From Deltaproteobacteria bacterium (GTDB lineage: Bacteria; Desulfobacterota; Syntrophia; Syntrophales; Smithellaceae), in the NCBI GenBank assembly GCA_022703375.1, contig JAKLDS010000011.1, positions 1 through 52,646 of the forward strand: a stretch of DNA of 52,646 nucleotides. The letters are read 5' to 3'. The position numbers and the translations under genes are program-made. A model generated the notes under the pieces. That model ran no database searches and had not been told where the DNA came from. It was given only the letters and a program-made list of their open reading frames with translations. Of the stretch, positions 8,581-16,640 are shown piece after piece. Every line of letters starts with the position of its first letter. Position 1 is the first letter of the stretch.

Positions 8581-8864
8581 AATATTCTCCTTTTGTAATC
8601 ATTTGACCATTTGTTACTATCAGGTTCATACACAGTAATGACAATTATTTCATTTTCCTCTTTGTTATCTGCCGCCACTATATGTATCGCTCTGTCTCCT
8701 ATCCAGCCGAGAATTAAACGGCTGGGATAAGGCACATCGTCAGAATATTCTTCAATGGTTTCTCCCTTTATCAAAATATGACGAACATCCTGTTCATTAA
8801 TTTTGCGTTGGAACATTCGTTGAACAGCATGCGTGCGAAATACGATTTTCGTTGTATCCTGCAA
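8577..8864 (-). CDS. DUF4258-domain protein, putative toxin
   Basis: A 95-aa protein with the DUF4258 pattern: HAVQRMFQRKI near the N-terminus, then IEEYSDDVPYPSRLILG and a closing strand IIVITVYEPD. DUF4258 proteins resemble RelE/MqsR-fold toxins and pair with YgiT-type zinc fingers, as here (4-bp overlap). It starts with TTG at 8864; a CAGGAG ribosome-binding site lies about 10 bases before it and no in-frame ATG is available. The pair is flanked by direct repeats at 8311 and 8958. Confidence 0.82.
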   Translation of the reverse strand: MQDTTKIVFRTHAVQRMFQRKINEQDVRHILIKGETIEEYSDDVPYPSRLILGWIGDRAIHIVAADNKEENEIIVITVYEPDSNKWSNDYKRRIL

Positions 8865-8957
8865 TTTATATCTGCTCCTGACTTAATCCGCATAATTTAG
8901 ATTTTTCTAATGATGTGAAAACCGATGGAAAATGTCAAGTTAAAATAATTGATTGGA

Positions 8958-8983
8958 AATAATTGAACGCTGTCCGTAATTGC
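8958..8983. repeat. Right direct repeat flanking the toxin-antitoxin pair
   Basis: AATAATTGAACGCTGTCC followed by GTAATTGC, matching the copy at 8311-8336 in the same orientation. The distance between the copies (about 650 bp) encloses exactly the two toxin-antitoxin genes, so the cassette may have been inserted or may be excisable as a unit. Confidence 0.5.
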
Positions 8984-8992
8984 AGAGTCACC

Positions 8993-9319
8993 CTATGTCA
9001 GGGCAACAAGTTCCCCTTCCAGTCTGGCAATTTCAAGCATGGCGCTGGCATCATCATCAACCCATTGGCGCTCGCCGCAAGGTATCGGTTCAATGCGATT
9101 GTCAATGCGCGCCGCGGTGCGCCAGAGAAGATTTATGTCGTCACGCCTTTGCTGATTATCAAAGATGGGGGAAACAACAAGTAAATCAATATCGCTCCAT
9201 GTGTCGCTCTTACCTGTGGCCTGAGACCCGAAAATTACGCCGAATTTTATGGTAATTCCATTTTCCTGCAAGGCGCTAAGGTACTTTTTTACACTATTTA
9301 AAACTGAGTTATTAACCAT
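8993..9319 (-). CDS. MNT-type nucleotidyltransferase, HEPN/MNT antitoxin
   Basis: A 108-aa minimal nucleotidyltransferase with the catalytic motif G-S-x-A-T-G-K-S-D-T-W-S-D-I-D (residues about 31-45), the two aspartates of which bind metal. MNT proteins partner HEPN toxins and can silence them by nucleotidylation. The start overlaps the end of the HEPN gene by 22 bp, the usual arrangement for such pairs. This gene is intact even though the HEPN gene upstream is frameshifted. Confidence 0.85.
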   Translation of the reverse strand: MVNNSVLNSVKKYLSALQENGITIKFGVIFGSQATGKSDTWSDIDLLVVSPIFDNQQRRDDINLLWRTAARIDNRIEPIPCGERQWVDDDASAMLEIARLEGELVALT

Positions 9320-9680
9320 TCATAAACCATTCCCGCCCTGACAATATAAGACAATGCTTCCTCTTTTGTTGGAAGCGCTACTAATCCTTCAGGATATCGT
9401 CCCTCAATATTAAATGAGTTCATTTCAGCTAAAAGGTCGGCCTGATCAGAATTAAGAGCTATTCCCGCCAATTCGGAAAGACGAGACAAATTGTGAATTC
9501 TTGGCGCAAGATTATTAGATTTTTTTGCATATCAGAGCTTTCAGAATTTTTTCAACAGTCAAGTGTGCAAAAAAAAAGTCCATGCCGAATATGGCCGCTA
9601 TTCACCAGTTGTTTTGCCACGCCCCAATCTTCATTTGCGCTATCCCGCCAGAATTTTATCTGTTTATTAATATCTATCAT
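9298..9680 (-). pseudogene. HEPN-domain toxin gene broken by two homopolymer frameshifts
   Basis: From the ATG at 9680 the protein reads MIDINKQIKFWRDSANEDWG and on to IRHGLFF, typical HEPN N-terminus. The frame is lost in a T9 run (about 9564-9572): dropping one T continues AHLTVEKILKALICKK. It is lost again in an A7 run (about 9522-9528): dropping one A continues NNLAPRIHNLSRLSELAG into the open frame that ends at 9298. With both corrections the product is 126 aa, the normal HEPN size. Either the gene is inactivated or these are consensus errors; both lesions are single extra bases in homopolymers. Confidence 0.75.
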
Positions 9681-9685
9681 ATTCG

Positions 9686-9778
9686 CTATTGTATTTTAAC
9701 CAGTCGCTCTCCGGCTATTTCTTTTATCGTCTTTTTCAGGGCAACAAAAATCTCTTTGATAGTATCTTGCTTACATTC
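9686..9778 (-). pseudogene. Possible N-terminal remnant of a second MNT nucleotidyltransferase
   Basis: Thirty in-frame codons directly before the HEPN gene read KQDTIKEIFVALKKTI then KEIAGERLVKIQ and stop. The pattern EI...LK-x-x-AGERLVKI is how many MNT proteins begin, immediately before the strand and GS-x-A-x-G motif, which is absent here. No ATG starts this frame. It may be a truncated gene or a short leader peptide under the promoter at 9785-9813. Confidence 0.4.
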
Positions 9779-9784
9779 GTGGAA

Positions 9785-9813
9785 ATTATAAGTATATTAT
9801 TGTTGTATGTCAA
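9785..9813 (-). promoter_or_regulatory. Consensus sigma-70 promoter for the HEPN/MNT locus
   Basis: On the minus strand TTGACA (9808-9813) and TATAAT (9785-9790) are both perfect matches to the consensus with an exact 17-bp spacer. Transcription would start near 9778 and run through the MNT-like remnant, HEPN and MNT genes. Confidence 0.75.
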
Positions 9814-9871
9814 TGAAATGTTATTTGTCCTGCCGATCCGCTTGCGCCGGATGAAACAATAATTGTTTTCA

Positions 9872-10000
9872 ATTCGGAAAGGAGGGATTTTTCGTCCTGG
9901 CAAGGAAATCGAGGGGTTGCGCGGAGGCGTACTTTACGTACGCCGCACAAACAAGCCCGAAGATTGACGAAGCCAGGGCGGAAAAGAACCCTTTTCGCAT
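9872..10000. repeat. Palindromic intergenic element, copy 2
   Basis: About 129 bp forming a long imperfect palindrome: the left arm GGAAAGG...TTTTTCGTCCTGGC pairs with the reverse of the right arm (GAAAAGGG...TTTTCCGCCCTGGC). The centre is a perfect GGCGTAC-TTTAC-GTACGCC. The central AGGCGTA...TACG motif resembles the elements at 571 and 13906, while the arms match the half copy at 8262. It ends three bases before the cupin stop codon and may terminate that transcript. Confidence 0.7.
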
Positions 10001-10002
10001 AT

Positions 10003-10377
10003 CTAAACCCAATCAATTTTCTCTATAGTCATTTCATTTTTCACATTGCCGGTATTGGAAGTGTCGGCAGGCTCAATGAGCAGAAGTTTATAGCCGGTTG
10101 TCGTTGAAGGTTTATGTTCAACACCTTTGGGAACAACAATCATTTCGCCATTGTTTACAGTCACATTCCGATCACGAAAATTCATCACCATTGTCCCTTC
10201 CAGAACAATGAAAGTCTCGTCGGTATCCTCATGTTTATGCCAGACAAAATCACGTGTGCTTTGGCGCTTTACCACCTTGAATTCATAGTTGTTCATCATG
10301 GCGATGATTCCGACCGCGTAATCCACTTCCGGCAGTTTGGCAAACTTCTCAGAAAAATTGATTTTATCGGCTCTCAT
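10003..10377 (-). CDS. Cupin-domain protein
   Basis: A 124-aa single-domain cupin. The first cupin motif is WHKHEDTDETFIVLEG (residues about 44-59; two histidines and a glutamate for metal), the second PKGVEHKPS (about residue 84). This small cytoplasmic beta-barrel family includes isomerases, dioxygenases and ligand sensors; nothing in the sequence identifies the substrate. The start codon is preceded by an unusual G9 run within a purine-rich stretch (see 10381-10395). Confidence 0.85.
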   Translation of the reverse strand: MRADKINFSEKFAKLPEVDYAVGIIAMMNNYEFKVVKRQSTRDFVWHKHEDTDETFIVLEGTMVMNFRDRNVTVNNGEMIVVPKGVEHKPSTTTGYKLLLIEPADTSNTGNVKNEMTIEKIDWV

Positions 10378-10380
10378 ATT

Positions 10381-10395
10381 CCCCCCCCCTCCCCC
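10381..10395 (-). promoter_or_regulatory. Poly-G ribosome-binding region before the cupin gene
   Basis: On the minus strand the sequence GGGGGAGGGGGGGGG ends three bases before ATG. It contains a G9 homopolymer, the kind of tract that changes length by slippage, and it occupies the ribosome-binding position. Length changes would alter spacing and so translation. Whether this actually varies cannot be seen from one sequence. The rest of the 10378-10548 gap shows nothing else. Confidence 0.4.
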
Positions 10396-10548
10396 AAAAA
10401 AATATTTACTTCAAATCCAATTGCAAATAAATTGAACGATACCCTTATATTGTTACTATTATATTGTCATAACGGTGCAGGCCGGTATTCAGATCTTTTT
10501 CCTTTAATCCTTTTCTAATCCTTTTTGTACTTTTGTTCCTAATATTCT

Positions 10549-13500
10549 CTACTGCACTTTCCCAAAGGGGAAGTTCGCCCCTGCCTCGATAACCGGTGTT
10601 TGCTGTCTGTTAAATACCTTCTCGGAAAGGGTAATAATTTCCTCTTCCATGTAATACTTGAGGCCATTCACCGTAATATACCCTTCTTTCTTGACATCCG
10701 CCTTCCCTCTCATGCCGTCAAGCAGGACATAGCTGAAGAGGCCATGCCCTTTATAACCCTCTAAAGCGGTCTCTCTGTCCAGAGACGCGGCAAATACAGA
10801 TGAACCTATCGCCCGCTGCAAAAGCTTGATTGCCGTTGATTCTGTCAGCCCCCGTGTGCGTTGTTCCAGCAAGGCAAGCTGGATTTGTTTACCCGCCTTG
10901 CCTGCGTGGCAGGTATCCAGAAAAATTATCTTCTTCTGGGCGGGGATAGAACCGATGAGGCTGGCCAGTTCCTTCTGGCTCAGTGCGGCTTGCGCGATCC
11001 GGTCAGATGATAAGAGCAATACATTGCTGGTGATAAGATAATACTGCTCTACACCTTCTAGCTGTTCGATGACACCATGCGAGGCATTGAAAAAGATAAA
11101 GACATCATCGGGCTTGACCGCTGCGGCGGCCTTCACCAGCGCCTTACGGATGGCTTCACTGGTCGTTTCTTCCGGCTTGGAAAGCAGCGTCACACGCACC
11201 TGATCAAACAATGGTTTGGCTTTTGCCTTAAGCACATTTGCAAACTCAGTAGCATCGGAAACAGCAAACTTGAGTGCGATGGATTTATTTTTATATTCGT
11301 CAATGCCTACTACTACGGCATAGAGATTTGACCGCGCCTTATTGATATTAGACGTCACATTAACCTCAGCTGGCACTGACTCCATAGAGCCCTCTCGGTT
11401 CATGGCCACTATGCGGATGTTGTTTTGCCCTTCGCTGAGAGATACATCAAACGGAAATATTTCATCCATACCTTTTTTAGCCCTGATTGCCACGCCGCGC
11501 GTCTTGTTGCCAACCTGCACGCCATTGCGGTAAACAATAATATCGCCAATCCCGCCGCCATTGTCCTTGACGGCTACTTTGATGATAATTGTTTCTCTAT
11601 TGAGATTGATGTCATTTTCCGGGGTAACCAAACTCACTGTCGGCGCGGGCGACCTCTGGGCAAGAGCGCCGATGTCTTCCGTTGCCTTGATTGCCTTGCC
11701 GGCTAGCGCTAGCTTCACCAGCTCCGGCCGGTAAAACCGGTTGTAAAACTGGTCAACCCCGTAAACATTATTGCCCACCCGTACATTGAGATGCTTGGCG
11801 CCATTAGCCGAGGCGTTGAAATAGCCATAAGGAGTGATGACGATCCATTCGCCATCGGTGAAACTGATGAACTGGGCAATTTCCTGGCCGGTGGAAATAT
11901 CCCATTTTCTTATTGTACCGTCAAAACTGCTTGAGAACGCATACCTCGCATCTGAGGAAACGGCAAGAGAGAATGAAGGTCTAGTATGTCCTGTGAATGA
12001 CCGTATCTTACCCCCTGTTGCAACATTAAACAATTCTATATTACCGAGGTCACTTGATGATGATAGGACAAAACGGCTATCCGGAGAAAAAGCCACCCCC
12101 GTACGATATCCTTCTGAAAATTGTCTTACCAGCTTTCCTGTGTTGACCTCCCAGAGCCTAAGCAAACCGTTAATAATATATTTGCCATCCTGGGAAAGGG
12201 CTATATATAAAACAGCATTATACGCCCCGTTATTGATAGGCGAAAAAGTTTTTATTTCCCTTAGCGTAAAGGCATCAAATGCTTTAACTGTTTCGGTACT
12301 ACACACGCCAATAAGCTTCGGATCGAATTTACAATAGCCGGCAAGTATTTGACTGCCATCATGAGAGAAGATAGCACGACCTAAATAATTCTCTTTAGAT
12401 TCCTTTATGATCTGTATCTGTCTTTCTGTAGAGACTTCCCATAGCCTTAAGGTATCATCACCGCCTGAAGACAGGGTGTATCTACCATCAGGAGAAAAAG
12501 CAACAGATTTAATATATTTGGTATGTCCTGAAAAAGTTTTGATTTCTCTCCCCGTAGAAATATCCCATAACTTCAATGCAAAATCCCGCCCTTCATCGCC
12601 GACGCGTGCTGAAGTATATGCGCCGGCCCCAGATAGTACATATTTACCATCTGGTGAAAGGGCAAGAGCGCTAATGTCCTCCTTGTGCGCTAAGAATGAC
12701 TGAATCCTTCGTCCTGTTGATACATCCCAGAGACTAATCCTGCCACTATCAGCCGATAGAACATATTGTCCATCTGAACTGAGAATAACGGAAGTGACAT
12801 TAAAGATATCTCCTCCAAAAGATCGAATTTCCCGTCCAGTTGAAACATCCCAGAGTTTGAGAGTATTATCCCTGCTCCCTGACAATGCATATTTGCCGTT
12901 AGGGGAAAAAGCGACGGAGGTAATCCAGTTCTCATGGCCTGTGAATGACCGTATTTCATTACCAGTATATACATCCCAGAGCTTGAGAGTATTATCCCTG
13001 CTCCCTGACAATGCATATTTGCCGTTAGGGGAGAAGGCGCTGAGTTTAGGCTCAATATCTGAAGTGTTCTTTCGTAGAAAAGTTCGTATTATTTTGCCGG
13101 TAGATACATCCCACACGTTAACGGTATCGGGATACTTAACGGAAAATATATATTTCCCGTCAGGAGAGAAAGATAGCGGTTTATCAGATTTTGAATCTAC
13201 GAATTCTCTTATTTTTTCTCCAGTTGCTACATTCCATAGTTCAATAAATCCCCAACCAGACCCATCACCGGAAAGAACATAACTGCCGTCTGGGGAAAAG
13301 ATTGAGTAGACGGTTCCTTCCGGATATCTTATGGTGATTGCCCTGGTTTCCTTGCCTGTGGCAACATCCCAGAGCTTAACAATGCCGGTCTTTCTATCGC
13401 CACTGCTATACATGACATATCTACCGTCAGAAGAAAAGGCAGCAGAATGCAAATCACCTATTTGCCCTGCGAATGCCCTTATCTCTTTGCCTGCGGCAAC

Positions 13501-13845
13501 ATCCCAGAGCTTGATCTGACTATTTTCACCAATTGAACTTGCAGTAGACACGATGTGTTTACCGTCTCGGGAAAAAACTGCAGAATTAACCCAACTTGTA
13601 TGTCCCTTGAAGTGTCTTATTTCTTTTCCTGTTTCCACATCCCAGAGCTTGAGCGTATTATCCCTGCTCCCTGATAGCGCATATTTGCCATCTGGGGAAA
13701 AAGCGACGGACGAAACACTGCTGGCATGTCCCGTTTGCACAAATATCTCCGGCTTTTCCTTAGCGGCAAAGGCCTCTACCGCTGATATAATCATACCCAA
13801 TATAACCAACGCTGCAATAAACCACCGGGCAGATTTTCTTATCAT
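10549..13845 (-). CDS. Exported WD40-repeat caspase-like (peptidase C14) protein
   Basis: About 1098 aa. A signal peptide (MIRKSARWFIAALVILGMII, then AFA) is followed by 14 WD40 repeats (about residues 35-640), enough for two seven-bladed propellers; the recurring strand is FSPDGKYALSGSRDNTLKLW. Next comes an Ig-like segment (about 715-810), then a caspase-like domain (about 830-1098) with catalytic histidine in FFNASHG near 918 and cysteine in LDTCHAG near 977. It is thus probably a secreted or periplasmic protease activated through protein contacts on the propellers. I prefer the ATG at 13845, which follows GGGGAAGAGGAG and begins the signal peptide, over one 27 bases upstream. It stands alone between repeats. 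Parts of the propeller DNA are nearly identical, indicating recent internal duplication. Confidence 0.9.
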   Translation of the reverse strand: MIRKSARWFIAALVILGMIISAVEAFAAKEKPEIFVQTGHASSVSSVAFSPDGKYALSGSRDNTLKLWDVETGKEIRHFKGHTSWVNSAVFSRDGKHIVSTASSIGENSQIKLWDVAAGKEIRAFAGQIGDLHSAAFSSDGRYVMYSSGDRKTGIVKLWDVATGKETRAITIRYPEGTVYSIFSPDGSYVLSGDGSGWGFIELWNVATGEKIREFVDSKSDKPLSFSPDGKYIFSVKYPDTVNVWDVSTGKIIRTFLRKNTSDIEPKLSAFSPNGKYALSGSRDNTLKLWDVYTGNEIRSFTGHENWITSVAFSPNGKYALSGSRDNTLKLWDVSTGREIRSFGGDIFNVTSVILSSDGQYVLSADSGRISLWDVSTGRRIQSFLAHKEDISALALSPDGKYVLSGAGAYTSARVGDEGRDFALKLWDISTGREIKTFSGHTKYIKSVAFSPDGRYTLSSGGDDTLRLWEVSTERQIQIIKESKENYLGRAIFSHDGSQILAGYCKFDPKLIGVCSTETVKAFDAFTLREIKTFSPINNGAYNAVLYIALSQDGKYIINGLLRLWEVNTGKLVRQFSEGYRTGVAFSPDSRFVLSSSSDLGNIELFNVATGGKIRSFTGHTRPSFSLAVSSDARYAFSSSFDGTIRKWDISTGQEIAQFISFTDGEWIVITPYGYFNASANGAKHLNVRVGNNVYGVDQFYNRFYRPELVKLALAGKAIKATEDIGALAQRSPAPTVSLVTPENDINLNRETIIIKVAVKDNGGGIGDIIVYRNGVQVGNKTRGVAIRAKKGMDEIFPFDVSLSEGQNNIRIVAMNREGSMESVPAEVNVTSNINKARSNLYAVVVGIDEYKNKSIALKFAVSDATEFANVLKAKAKPLFDQVRVTLLSKPEETTSEAIRKALVKAAAAVKPDDVFIFFNASHGVIEQLEGVEQYYLITSNVLLLSSDRIAQAALSQKELASLIGSIPAQKKIIFLDTCHAGKAGKQIQLALLEQRTRGLTESTAIKLLQRAIGSSVFAASLDRETALEGYKGHGLFSYVLLDGMRGKADVKKEGYITVNGLKYYMEEEIITLSEKVFNRQQTPVIEAGANFPFGKVQ

Positions 13846-13905
13846 CTCCTCTTCCCCTGTTTTTTCATCCATAAATTAGAATGCTTGAAATTTCCATTAT
13901 TTTAT

Positions 13906-14060
13906 GGGCTATTCAGAAACCGGCTACGAGGCGCGCAAAAATCGAAGCGCGAGGCGTATATAGATATACGTTGAGCGGTGCGGTTTGCAGCGCAATACAG
14001 TAGATGAGCGTTCGCGTGTCCTCGCGCCACCTTCAGGCGGTCAGGGTATTTCAATAGCCC
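13906..14060. repeat. Palindromic intergenic element, AGGCGTAT-N6-ATACG core family, copy 3
   Basis: A 155-bp element bounded by GGGCTATT (13906) and its inverse AATAGCCC (ending 14060). The centre reads AGGCGTAT-ATAGAT-ATACGTTGAG on the plus strand, the same 8+10 bp core as copy 1. It occupies nearly all of the gap between iorB and the WD40-caspase gene and holds no gene. Confidence 0.7.
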
Positions 14061-14069
14061 AACCATTTT

Positions 14070-14672
14070 TCAAATCATTCCCACGCCCGCATCAAAGGCG
14101 GCGAGGTTAATTTTTTGTTTATCCGCAGTCATATCTTTTTTAATTTCCCGCTGAAACGCGCGACGGTCAATTGGCAATTGTTTAGTCGCCGACAAAGCGC
14201 CAACCATAATAATATTGCTTAAAATCGGATTGCCCAATTTTACCGCGGCGGACGTCGCGTCAATAAACCAGTTTTTTGCCGAATACTTGTCAAATTTTTC
14301 TTTAATGATTTGACTTGACGGATAATTAAGCTCGCCGGTAATGACACCAATGGGATAAACTTCCCGCTCATTGGCTAAAATCACCGTTTGGGGATTGCCA
14401 TATTTCGTCAGTACCCGCAAAGCTTCCACTGGTTCCAGAGCAATGATAATATCCGCCCTGCCCCCTGGAATCTGCGGACTTAAAACAGACTGACGGGAAA
14501 TCCGCAGATGGCTCATCACCGAGCCGCCCCGCTGCGACATGCCGAAGGTTTCGCCGATGGTCACAAAATATCCGGCGCTGACCAGCATGCCCGCCAGAAC
14601 GCGCGAAGCCAGCACATTGCCTTGACCGCCGACACCTGTAATGATTATGTTTACCGGATTCTTCTTAATCAT
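14070..14672 (-). CDS. iorB: Indolepyruvate:ferredoxin oxidoreductase, beta subunit
   Basis: A 200-aa subunit of the oxygen-sensitive enzyme that oxidatively decarboxylates aryl pyruvates from aromatic amino acids to aryl-acetyl-CoA, reducing ferredoxin. The family start IIITGVGGQGNVLASRVLA and the segment GMSQRGGSVMSHLR are characteristic of the gamma-type domain of 2-oxoacid oxidoreductases. I place the start at MIKKNP because its ATG overlaps the TGA of iorA by 4 bp (ATGA); an upstream in-frame extension would lie within iorA. Last gene of the FrhB-like/iorA/iorB group. Confidence 0.95.
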   Translation of the reverse strand: MIKKNPVNIIITGVGGQGNVLASRVLAGMLVSAGYFVTIGETFGMSQRGGSVMSHLRISRQSVLSPQIPGGRADIIIALEPVEALRVLTKYGNPQTVILANEREVYPIGVITGELNYPSSQIIKEKFDKYSAKNWFIDATSAAVKLGNPILSNIIMVGALSATKQLPIDRRAFQREIKKDMTADKQKINLAAFDAGVGMI

Positions 14673-16612
14673 TGGGGCGGTGCCTCCGTTTTGGTAATCG
14701 CCTTTTGCGGGCAAATCGAATAGCAAACGCCACAGCCGGCACAAATCACCTCATCAACAACCGCTTTCTTTTTAACCTTATCCCACACCAGGGCTGGACA
14801 ACGGAATATTCTCGTGCACAGGCGGTTGCAGCCGCATTCCTCACCACGGCAGAGCTCCTCGTTCACTTTCATCAGGTATTTCTTCTTGCCCTTTTTCTCC
14901 GGGCTTAAAGCGCAGATTTGCCTCAGAATCAGAACTTTTACCGTATCTGCTTTTTCCATAAAGGTGGTAAGCTGAGCAGTGGTTTTCTCCAGATCAAATG
15001 GATCGCAGATAGCAACTTCCGCGCCAATGCCCCGGGCTATCTCCGCAATGTCAATGGCGGGCAGTGTTTCCCCTGATGCACCGGAACAAAGTCCGGGATG
15101 AGGCTGAAATCCCGTCATCGCTGTGCCCGAATTATCGAGTACGATCATGGTGAGATTGGCGTTATTATGCCGGGCATTAATAAGCGCGGGTATCGCTGCG
15201 TGATAAAAGGTGGAATCACCGCAGACAGACAGGATCGGATTTTTCAAGCCAAATGCATCCAGTTTGGCAAAGCCGCTCGCAATGCCTGTCCCCGAGCCCA
15301 TGGAATGCGAAGTGCGCACCGTATTGAAACCATTGGCCGGCGTCAACGCTCCCAGCGTATAACAGCCGATATCCCCGCAGACAATTCCTGCGCGGCCGTC
15401 GAGCTTCAGGGCGGCATTGATATTCCAGTAGGAAGCACGATGCGGACAGCCGGCGCAAAAAGTCTGCTGGCGCAGAGGAATAATTTTTTCGATTTCCTGC
15501 ATGGCGTGCGCATAATCATCGGCCACCGGCTTGTATTTAATCCTGAATATTTTACCCAGCGCGGCGGCGACAATATCAGGATTCAACTCACCGACAGACG
15601 GGATGGTGCCGTCATTTTTTCCGTAAAATGCTTTTACACCGATTTCTTTGGCGCACCCGGCATAGAGCGTTTTGACATTTTCTTCCAGAAACGACAGCAC
15701 TTCTTCGACAATCAGAACTTTGCCCGCAGCCTTCAGATGCTTTTTCAGCAGTTGCGGCGGCAGCGGCCAGGTAGAGCCAAGCTTCAAAATCCCGACACGT
15801 TTTTGCAGACCCAGCATACCAATCGCTTCCCGGCTGTAAAGATAGCAGGCGCTGCTGGTTATCACAAGAAGCTCCGGCTTTTTTGGTCCTTCATAATAAT
15901 TACAGAGAATCTTCTCGAAAAGGTTTGCCGTTTCAGCAAGCTTTTTTTGCTGAATTGTATGTTTGGGGACAACCGGCGTGCTCACCACCGGCCCGCGCAG
16001 CGGATCCATCATCGAACCGCTGTAATCGAAATGCGCTTTTGAATTTTTCGCGGGCAACCTGCCGCAAATTACATTGCCGCTGGCATGGGAAAGGCGTGTC
16101 ACCGAACGCAGCATGACGACATTGTGAATTTTTTCCGACAACTCAAAAGCCCATTTTGTCATATCCTTGGCTTCCTGAAAAGTCGCCGGTTCCAAGAGGG
16201 GTATTTCCAGCATCCGTGCGAAATAGCGTGATTCGCCTTCATTGACGCTGGAAAGCGCGCCCGGGTCTTCACAGGTCACCAGCACCAAGCCGCCGCGTGT
16301 GCCCGAAGCGGTTAAATGCAGAAGAAAATCGGAGGCCACATTGACGCCGTTTTGTTTCATGACGCAAAGCGAGCGCAGGGATGCAAAAGAGGCGGCGGCA
16401 GCCACTTCGAGAGCCACCTTTTCATTGGTTGACCATTCCACATAGAGATTCCGCTCCGTCGTAACTTTAGAGAGGCTTTCCACCACCTCTGAGGATGGCG
16501 TTCCCGGATAGCCGCAGGCAACATTAACTCCCGCTTCCAGCGCTCCGCGCGCGATCGCCTCATTTCCCATATAGAGAACAACTTTATTGGCCGGGCTTAA
16601 CAGATTGGACAT
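14669..16612 (-). CDS. iorA: Indolepyruvate:ferredoxin oxidoreductase, alpha subunit
   Basis: A 647-aa protein, the usual IorA length. The N-terminal pyrimidine-binding half contains GNEAIARGALEAGVNVACGYPGTPSS. The second half has the thiamine diphosphate site, GDIGCYTLG near residue 400 and CGDSTFYHA...LDNSGTAMTG around 458-495. The C-terminus carries cysteine-rich iron-sulfur binding sequence ending in a ferredoxin motif C-A-G-C-G-V-C-Y-S-I-C-P (about 623-634). It forms the complex with IorB (4-bp overlap) and passes electrons to ferredoxin in the cytoplasm. Confidence 0.96.
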   Translation of the reverse strand: MSNLLSPANKVVLYMGNEAIARGALEAGVNVACGYPGTPSSEVVESLSKVTTERNLYVEWSTNEKVALEVAAAASFASLRSLCVMKQNGVNVASDFLLHLTASGTRGGLVLVTCEDPGALSSVNEGESRYFARMLEIPLLEPATFQEAKDMTKWAFELSEKIHNVVMLRSVTRLSHASGNVICGRLPAKNSKAHFDYSGSMMDPLRGPVVSTPVVPKHTIQQKKLAETANLFEKILCNYYEGPKKPELLVITSSACYLYSREAIGMLGLQKRVGILKLGSTWPLPPQLLKKHLKAAGKVLIVEEVLSFLEENVKTLYAGCAKEIGVKAFYGKNDGTIPSVGELNPDIVAAALGKIFRIKYKPVADDYAHAMQEIEKIIPLRQQTFCAGCPHRASYWNINAALKLDGRAGIVCGDIGCYTLGALTPANGFNTVRTSHSMGSGTGIASGFAKLDAFGLKNPILSVCGDSTFYHAAIPALINARHNNANLTMIVLDNSGTAMTGFQPHPGLCSGASGETLPAIDIAEIARGIGAEVAICDPFDLEKTTAQLTTFMEKADTVKVLILRQICALSPEKKGKKKYLMKVNEELCRGEECGCNRLCTRIFRCPALVWDKVKKKAVVDEVICAGCGVCYSICPQKAITKTEAPPQ

Positions 16613-16640
16613 TATCTAACGCACCTCTAACAACAAATGT

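Noticed and set aside
12840-13720. Regularly spaced DNA repeats resembling a CRISPR or minisatellite array
   Set aside because: The repeats are in frame within the WD40 protein and encode propeller blades; spacing is ~120 bp and variable.
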